Shown: positions 11,701 through 20,700 of the stretch, piece after piece
Position numbering within the stretch: the stretch's first letter is position 1
How the letters are laid out: every line of letters starts with the position of its first letter
Origin: Serripes groenlandicus
Lineage: Eukaryota; Mollusca; Bivalvia; Cardiida; Cardiidae
Direction: 5' to 3'
Assembly: GCA_031761405.1 (NCBI GenBank)
Contig: JASEVX010000001.1
Location: 202,448,390 to 202,512,389 of the forward strand
Length of the DNA: 64,000 nucleotides
Translations under genes and position numbers: made by a program
The notes under the pieces: model-generated
The model's database searches: none
What the model saw: the letters and a program-made list of their open reading frames with translations, nothing else
Told to the model about the DNA's origin: nothing

Positions 11701-14700
11701 TTGAAAACATAGTGACAAAAGAAGAAATTGCACAAAACGTGCAATTTCTCCTTTTGCCACAATGTTTTCTACCTAATTGTCATAGGTTATCCATTCAATT
11801 ATGGAGATTTTCTATTTTTTGTCAAAATACTTTCAAAGTCGTCTGCTGCAGAATTGCCGTATGAGGGAAAGGGTTAAAATTCATTTGCAAATGGGATCCG
11901 GTTAAAACACGTGCATTTTCCAGATACATGTATAAAGAAGCTCTGGTTAATTAGGATTCTAACTATTAACCAAAAGCCCAAAGGTCACATGGCTCATATA
12001 AGGTAAGCAATTTAACCCTTTCCCACATATGTCAAATCTGCAGCAGACAACTTTGAAAACGTCGGGGCAAAATTGAAAAAATCCTGATAAATGATAGTTA
12101 GATCATGAAATAAAGATGAAAACCCTGTGGCAAAAGGAGAAATTGCTCATTATGAGCAATTTCTCCTTTTGTCACATTGTTTTCAAAAGTTGTCTGCTGC
12201 AAAGGCATCAAAATGCGTCTATATGTGGGAAAAGGTTAAAGGTTAAAATCATAAAAAGTTTTACCTTTCTTCATCTTCCTTTCTTTTCTTTGCCTCATCT
12301 CTGGCCTCAAACTCCTTTTCTACTTCTTTAATTCTTTGTTCCTCTTTTTCTTTCAATCTTACTACTCTTTTTTCTTTTAAAACGGACGTAGTCCCCTTCC
12401 TTACACTAAAAAAAAGAACAATGAACAAACTTAGCATTTGATCCTTCTCAATCATCTTTTTGTTATCTTGAGCAATTTCTCCTTTTCCAACAATGTTTTA
12501 AAAAGTAGTCTTTACCAGGTAGAATGATATTTAACAGAATGGTAATTCTTGAGACATCCTCATATTCAATCTTACCCACATGCGAGTAAATTTTGACACA
12601 TCTACAGGATCAAACTTATGAAAATATTGTGACAAGAGGTGAAATTGCTCACGATGAGCACTATGCTACAATGATTTTAACTGTTTTCAATCATTATGCT
12701 TTCATTATAGAGATTTCTATAGGTTTGCCTTGATGTTTACGAAGTCATCTAATGTGGATTTATTGTATGTGGGAAAGGGTTAAATTATTGAAAAAGAACT
12801 CTATAATAAAGAATAGACCAATACCTGTAACCTCTGTATTGCCTCTGTATTTTCATAGCAGCACTGATCCGTTTCTCTAATTGTTTCTTCCTTTCTTCTT
12901 CTCTACCCATCTCATGCTCTTTCTTTTGTCTTTCTGTTTCTGAGTGAAGTTGAGCCATATCTCGCTATCAAAGGAAGATAAATATATGAATGTATCTAGC
13001 TTTTTTTACCACCACATTTAAGACAATTCTGCAGCAGACAACTTTGAACATATTTTGTCAAAAAATAGAAAATCTCTATAATTGAATGGATAAGCTATGA
13101 CTAAAAGTGGAAAAGATTGTGGCAAAAGGAGAAATTGCCCGTTTTGAGCAATTTCTTCTTTTGTCACTATGTTTTCAATAAGTCATATGCTGCAGCGGTG
13201 TCAGAAAGCATCTATATGAGGGAAAGGGTTGATATATTACAATATGCATAACAAACACAAGAAGCATGATGGCCTATCCACATAACCAGGTTCTCAAATA
13301 TGACACATCTGTTACATTGTTAACCCTTTCCTAGCTATGGACGCATTTTGAAGCAAAAATGAGCAATTTCTCCTTTTGCCACAATGTTTTCAACTTTTTT
13401 CAATAATCATATTTAGAGATTGTCCATATCTTGAGTAGGTGTTTTCAAAGTTGTCTGCTGCAGATTTGTTGTATGTGGGAAAGGTTTAAGAAACAGTGGC
13501 CTTGATCATGACCTGAATGATTAACCAAAACAATCTCATGTTTGCCAGCTAAGCTACTTTTCTATGAAATTTTATAAGAATCAGTCAAGTCTAAGAAAAA
13601 AATCCTGAGTGGAAACCAAGGGTTGATGCCTACATCCGTCCAACTAGTCTGCCCAATGTTATCAATTCTTTTAAAATTCGGTGTTAAATATGCAAGATGT
13701 TCCAATTTTTTTTGCAGATATGTGTATATTTCAAAGCAAACAAATCTATAAGAATAATTTCAGCTTAATTGTTAAATTTAATATATGCCTTTTACCTCAA
13801 ACTGTTTCGTTTGTTCAACAAATTCTTTCTCTGCTTCACTGTTTTCTGCTGCAATCTTTCTTTCTACTAACTGGAGAATTATAAATCACATTAAAAACAA
13901 TTCAATATAAAATAATGCTATACAACATTTCATGAAGTGAAAAAAACACCTCAACTGTTCAGAAGCCTTTATGAACAAGAGCATGGCTGACAATACAAAT
14001 CCCCTCACAGTCTCATTTCTTACTGATGTATTATAGTTACATTGACCTTGACCTAGGTCAGTGAATCGGGAACCCGTCCGAGCTCATTTGACAATAAACC
14101 AGTGTGTGAAGTAAGATAAACCAGTGAAGGAAGTATGTAGGTAGGAAAGTGCTAGAGCAATGATGACTTTTCATACAAACATATTAAAGTTGCCAAAACC
14201 TTGATCTTTGACATAGGTTGGTAAAATGTAAACCCCTCCAAGTTTTCTTCACACTACACCTGTATATTGAATATGAAGGAACTCAATTCTCAAATTTAAG
14301 TGCTAGAGCTAGGAAATTATTTTATACAAATGTATTATAGTCACTCTGACCTTGACCCTTGACCTTGACCTAGGTTGGTGGAAAGCACATTTGTACAAGA
14401 GAAGATGCTTGAGAACATATGATTTTAGTTTCATAACATTCGGATAAGAAATAAAGTTGCAAGTACAATGACATAATTTCGAACAGACATATAATAGTCA
14501 CTGGAACCATGATCTCTGACCTAGATTGGTGAAACAAGAACTTTTACAAGAGGAGATGTTGGTGAACATGTGTCTTAAGTTTCATAACACTGAGTTTAGA
14601 AATAAAGTAGCTAGAGTAATGACTTCCGTTTTATTCAGACCTATTATATTCACTGTGACCTTGACCTTTTACCTAGGTCAGTGTTACACAAACTTTACAA

Positions 14701-17700
14701 GAAGCGATGCCCGTGAACATGTGTGTTCAGTTTCATAACAATCAGATGAGAATAAAGTGGCTAAAGCCATGAAGTAGTTTTCTTCAGACCTATGATAGTC
14801 ACTGAGACCTTGACCTTTGACATAGGTCAGTGTAATACAAACTCATACAAGAGGTGATGCTAGCGAACATGTGTGTTTAGTTTCATAGATATCCTAATAA
14901 TTATTTCATAACAATCAATAAGAACGTCGCTAGAACAATTCTGTCGTTGCGTACAGTCTTATAATAGTCACTGTTACCTTGTACTTTGACCTAGAGCGTG
15001 AAAGGCGAACTCGGACAAGATGTTGACGATGTTGGTAAAGATGTACGTTAAGTTTCATTACAATCGGATACGAAAAATAAAGTCACTAGAGCAAAGAAGG
15101 TTCAAACAGATGTATTATAATCACTGTGACCTTAACCTTTGACCTAGGTTGGTGTAACACAAACTCATACAGGAGGCAATGCTAGTGACCATTCATAAAA
15201 AACAGATTAGAAATAAAGTTGCTAGAGCGATGATGTCGTTGGGACACATACACACAGGCAGATCCCTAAATACCTTGACAACCTCCTCATGAGGTGATAA
15301 TAAATATAGAAAGTCAAAGAGTTAGCTGCAAACAGAAAGAAATTACCGTCTGAAATACTGATATCACTGTATTCCCTTTCTTATAATATCTCTTTAAGTA
15401 TGCTATTATTATAATGAATCTATGATATAATTTTGATCATGTTATTTTGACATATCTACGGCAGTCAACTTTTGAAAACATTGCGCAAAAGCAGAAAATG
15501 CGAATTAGAGCAATTTCTCATATTGTCACTATGATTTCAACTCTAATAATTCAATCAAATTTGAACCTATATATTTTCTGCTTCAAACAACCCAGTACCT
15601 GTTAACCCTTTCCCGCATACGACAATTCTGCAGCAGACGACTTTGAACGTATTTTGTCAAAACATAGAAAATCTCCATAATTGAATGGATAACCTATGAC
15701 AACAAGAGCTGTCGGAGGACAGCGCGCTCGACTATATGCCTCTTATTCACATAAAGCACTATTTCATTATATTGCACTTAAGTACTTTTAAATTATATAT
15801 ACTCTATATGTAAAAGCAACTGAATAGATACATACATTTAAAAGTCAATCAAGGGCAATAACTCCATATTAAAGTTAAAAATCATGAATGAAAGGTATTA
15901 GATGTAATTATATTCCAAATATGAAAGCCCTAGCACAAGTACTTATTGAAAAAAATTAAAAATTAAAATAAAATTCCAACTTGCCCTAAAACTTTAACCA
16001 CCCAAAATCATGTTTTTTACCCCAAAAAGAAGGTCATACTCAGCATCTTCAGCATTCAATGTGAAGAAAGGTATTATATGTAATTAAATTCCAAATATGA
16101 AAGCCCTAGCACAAGTACTTATTGAGAAAAATTAAAAATTAAAATAAAATTCCAACTTGCCCTAAAACTTTAACCATCCAAAATCATGTTTTTTACCCCA
16201 AAAAGAAGGTCAAACTCAACATCTTCAGCTTTCAATGTGAAGAAAGGTATTTTATGTAATTAAATTCCAAATATGAAAGCCCTAGCACAAGTACTTATTG
16301 AGAAAAATTAAAAATTAAAATAAAATTCCAACTTGCCCTAAAACTTTAACCACCCAAAATCATGTTTTTTACCCCAAAAAGAACGTCAAACTCAGCATCT
16401 TTAGCATTCAATGTGAAAAAAGGTATTTTATGTAATTAAATTCCAAATATGAAATCCCTAGCACAAGTAATTATTGAGAAAAATTAAAAATTAAAATAAA
16501 ATTCCAACTTGCCCTAAAACTTTAACCATCCAAAATCATGTTTTTTACCCCAAAAAGAAGGTCAAACTAAACATCTTCAGCATTCAATGTGAAGAAAGGT
16601 ATTATATGTAATTATATTCCAAATATGAAAGCCCTAGCACAAGTACTTATTGAGAAAAAATAAAATTTAAAATAAAATTCCAACTTGCCCTAAAACTTTA
16701 ACCACACAAAATCATGTTTTTTACCCCAAAAAGAAGGTCAAACTCAGCATCTTCAGCATTCAATGTGAAGAAAGGTATAAGATGTAACTATATTCCAAAT
16801 ATAAAAGCCCTAGCAGAAATAATTATGAATGAAAATGCCAACTTGCCCTAAAACTTTAACCGGACGCCGACGCCGGGGCGAGTAGTAAAGCTCTCATATT
16901 CTTCGAATAGTCGAGCTAAAAAGTGGAAAACATTGTGGCAAAAGGAGAAATTGCACGTTTTGTGCAATTTCTTCTTTTGTCACTATGTTTTCAAAAAGCA
17001 GCAGGCGTCAAAAAGCGTATATATGAGGGAAAGGGTTAAAAACATCTAGACATATATATAAACAAGCTGTACAAAAGAAGGTATACTTGGCTAATAGAGT
17101 TGAAAACATTGAGACAAATGGAGAATGTTTTCAAAAAGTGGCTGCTGCATATGTGTCTGCAGTTGGGAAAGGTTGGTAAAAAGATTTTTGAACCCCGGTA
17201 AGTGTTTAAGCTATATCCCGAATTGATTTGAAAAAAATTGATTTAGTCTGAATAACTTAACCAAACTTCTAAATAAAAAAAGGGCCATAATTCTTAAAAA
17301 AAACTTTGCAGAGTTATGTACTGTTGTCTGTTGATGGAGGTAATGATGGTAACAAAGTATTGTAATTGTAAAAGATAAAATTCTTACCTCTCTATCCAAT
17401 TTAATTTTTTGATCCTCTCTCTCCAGTTCCTGTTTTTTCCACAACCTTTCTTCATCTTGCCTCTTCTCTCTGACTTCTTCTTCATCTCTACGAAATGCTT
17501 CATCCTAAAATGGAAATAGCATTAAATTTTGTGATATACAAGTTTAAACAATCATTTTTAATGAAGTATTTCATACTGATTCAATAATGACTATTTTTAG
17601 TGATTTTTGAGGGCTATTTTAAGTTTAATTAAGCTGATATGATAATGTAATGTTCCTCTTTCTCTTTGACTCGTTTTCGTATGTCTATCAGTACTTGTGG

Positions 17701-20700
17701 CAATTCAGAATATTTTCTGCAGCAGAAACGTAAAAAAGCGTTTGCACATTGGATAATGTTAATTCCTCATAACCTCATAAACCTTTGTTGTTGGTACTGT
17801 TATCTCACTGACACAGATCTTTTGAGAAACACAACTTAGAGTTTTATTGAGTAATTAGAGAAAATGTGGAAAAAGTATCTATTCACGTCCCATTATCAAG
17901 ACCTCTGTTTTACCTTTCTAAGATTCTCTAGTCTGTCTTCATATCTTGTCTCTAATTTTTCCAGCTGCTCTCTCAACATCTTTTGTATTTCCAGATGTCC
18001 ATCAGTTTTACCATTGATCTGTTTATTGGCCGGAAGAAGGTCTTGGGAGACTGGTATTTCTGAGGGATCTGAAAATAACATGTAGTATTGTGTATGGTTA
18101 TACTAGGATTGGTATCGCTTAATTAAGTTTTCATACAATGTTTTCAATTCATTTATAGAGATTTTCCATATTTGTGCCTAGATGATGTTTAGGCCGTCTG
18201 CTGCAAAATATTTGTAAGTTGGAAATGGTTTGTAGTTAACCAATATTTAAAAGCAATATATGAAAAGTCTTAGTTCACAACAACAATCTTTTTTTTTTTT
18301 TCACTAAAGGACTGTCAAGAAAGGAACTGTGACCGGAGTGAAAAGGGTTATGAAACTTGGTCAGAGGGCTTATCTCATGTTTCAAAAGGCAAAGTCTCCA
18401 TCAAATACTCTGAGTAGTTACAAAAATACCAATAAAACTTTAACAGGATACCAACCCTGAAACCAATTTGCTTCTAATAGTTCCCCATTATCAATCGAAT
18501 AGTCCAGCTTCAAATGCTAATTTTCACTTACCGACTCCATCCTCTACTGCTTTCTTAATTTCATTCTCCAGTTTTACATCTTGTTCTCCATTAGCCACGA
18601 TACTTTGACCATCAGTAATAGCTAGAAGATCAGCATTACCACCATGTTTGATGTCTCCTGCTGTATCTTCTTCATCAATAAACTCAGCAAGCTCATCAGT
18701 GATCTCAAAGTTGTCTTGCTCTATGTCTTCTAGAATCTATTCAGGAAACAATTTTTTACACATACTAATAAATCTTCAAACTTTTAGAAGAATATGACAG
18801 TTTTTAAAAAAAACATTTCAAGACATGCAATCTCTTAGCTATTTACCCAATACAGACTACTTTTGGCATTTCAACAGTAAATATAGGTTTAACCCTTTCT
18901 TACATACAAAAAATCTGCAGCAGAAAACTTTGAAATCATTAAGTCAATATAAGGGAAACTCTCTAGAAATGAAAGAACAATGATTGAAAACTTATCTTCA
19001 AACTAAAAGGCTACTGAAAGGCCTGTCACACACTACTGATGTACCTCACTGGGACTAAACAGGAGCATACAATTAACAACAGCGAGCAAATCTGCGAAGC
19101 TCCGTTGAGAAAAAACTTGAAAAATCACAATTGGCCGTACATCGTTAGTACATCGGCAGGACTATGGTAACACATCTGTACCAGTACAGTTCATATTGAG
19201 GCCACTGGAGAGCCGCCGATCTATTACGGGGTGCTACCGACATTAACAAAGCCATACCTGAAAACTGCCGATGTAGTTCCGTTGCTCGTTCCTGCAGCGC
19301 AATGGCAGTAATTTTTAACATGTTCAAAAATTTATACTGTTGCCTGACGTTGCTAATCTTTTCGCCGATGTTCTGACGATATCCTGACGATGTACAACCT
19401 TTCTTAGTGATATGTTACCGTTGCGCTGCCATTTTAGTACCTATCCCCGAAAATGGCCAAATGTGTGCTCCGGTATAGCTCCGGCGAGCCAAATCGGCTA
19501 GGTCTGACAGGCCCTTAATACAGTTTGAAAACATTTCAAGACATGCACTCCCTTCTTGGCATATATATCAACCATGAAGACAGTTTTAAATTGATAATTT
19601 GTCCATGTTTTCTTTGATAATTTGTCCATGTTTTCTAGTCTGTGTAAAAATAAATCTATCATTTTTCAACAGGTTTTTGTTCCAGATTTCTGATTTTTTA
19701 AATATATTTATAATGTCTACTGCTGTGATTCTCAAAAAGTCCATTCTATTCTATAATTCATGATGTAAGTTTTTTTGTGATGAAAGGTATCATTGAAGAT
19801 CATTCTAAAAAAAGTTAACCAAAGATTGCGATGACAATGGAATTAGTATTTTACTTATAAAACAAGCACTTTAGATGATAGAAATTTGCATTCATGTAAA
19901 GGAAATATTATAGGTTATTGACTCTGTAATGTGAAATCATCGTTGGACAGAGTTCTTGGGTTGACGTTCGCCAAAGAATGAGGTCTAACGATGTTTTCAA
20001 AGTACAGAGTCAATAACCTTTTTATTGCATACTTTCATATTGTAAACTATTTGGTTTACATGATTTAATTTTTTATCTAGAGTTGATAAATCTGCTTCCG
20101 AAATCAAAACAATCTTTTTGTTTACATTAGAAGTCATTTTGTTGCAAATACCATTTGAAAAGTTAAATTATAACGGTGACGTTATTGTTTTAAATCACGT
20201 CATGCATGTGCAGTATACTGTTAACCGGTCAAAAACGTATTGTTAGCATGAGACAGTAAGAAATTGCCCATGATTAGTATATGAGGATTTAACATTACAA
20301 AGTCATGTGAGGTACAATAATGATATTTAGCTCAGCTATGTTTGTTAACAAAAAAAGTAGTCCCTAGTATGTTAATTAAGTGGAATTTGTGCACGCCCTT
20401 ATCTACGGTCATGATCACTCCTTGACACCGGTCATTATTGAAAAATCATGACCACTTTCTTCAATGCAAAGTTAACAGGACAATATGAAAGTATGCAAAC
20501 AAAAAGTTTATTTACCTTTTTCTTGTAGTCTTCAACAGAACATCCAAACGCTTGAGCAAGACTATCCAGCAGTTGTTGATCATCATAAGGTATCAGTGCC
20601 AAATTGGCTGTTCCTGTTAAAGAGATTAATTGAGGCTTACTGATCTAGTGCTTGTGTTTATACACAAACGTCACTACATATACAATGAAGACCAAATAAA

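Noticed and set aside
19145..19327. Antisense frame of 60 codons
   Set aside because: Falls inside the GGCCTGTCA element, with no splice or start context.
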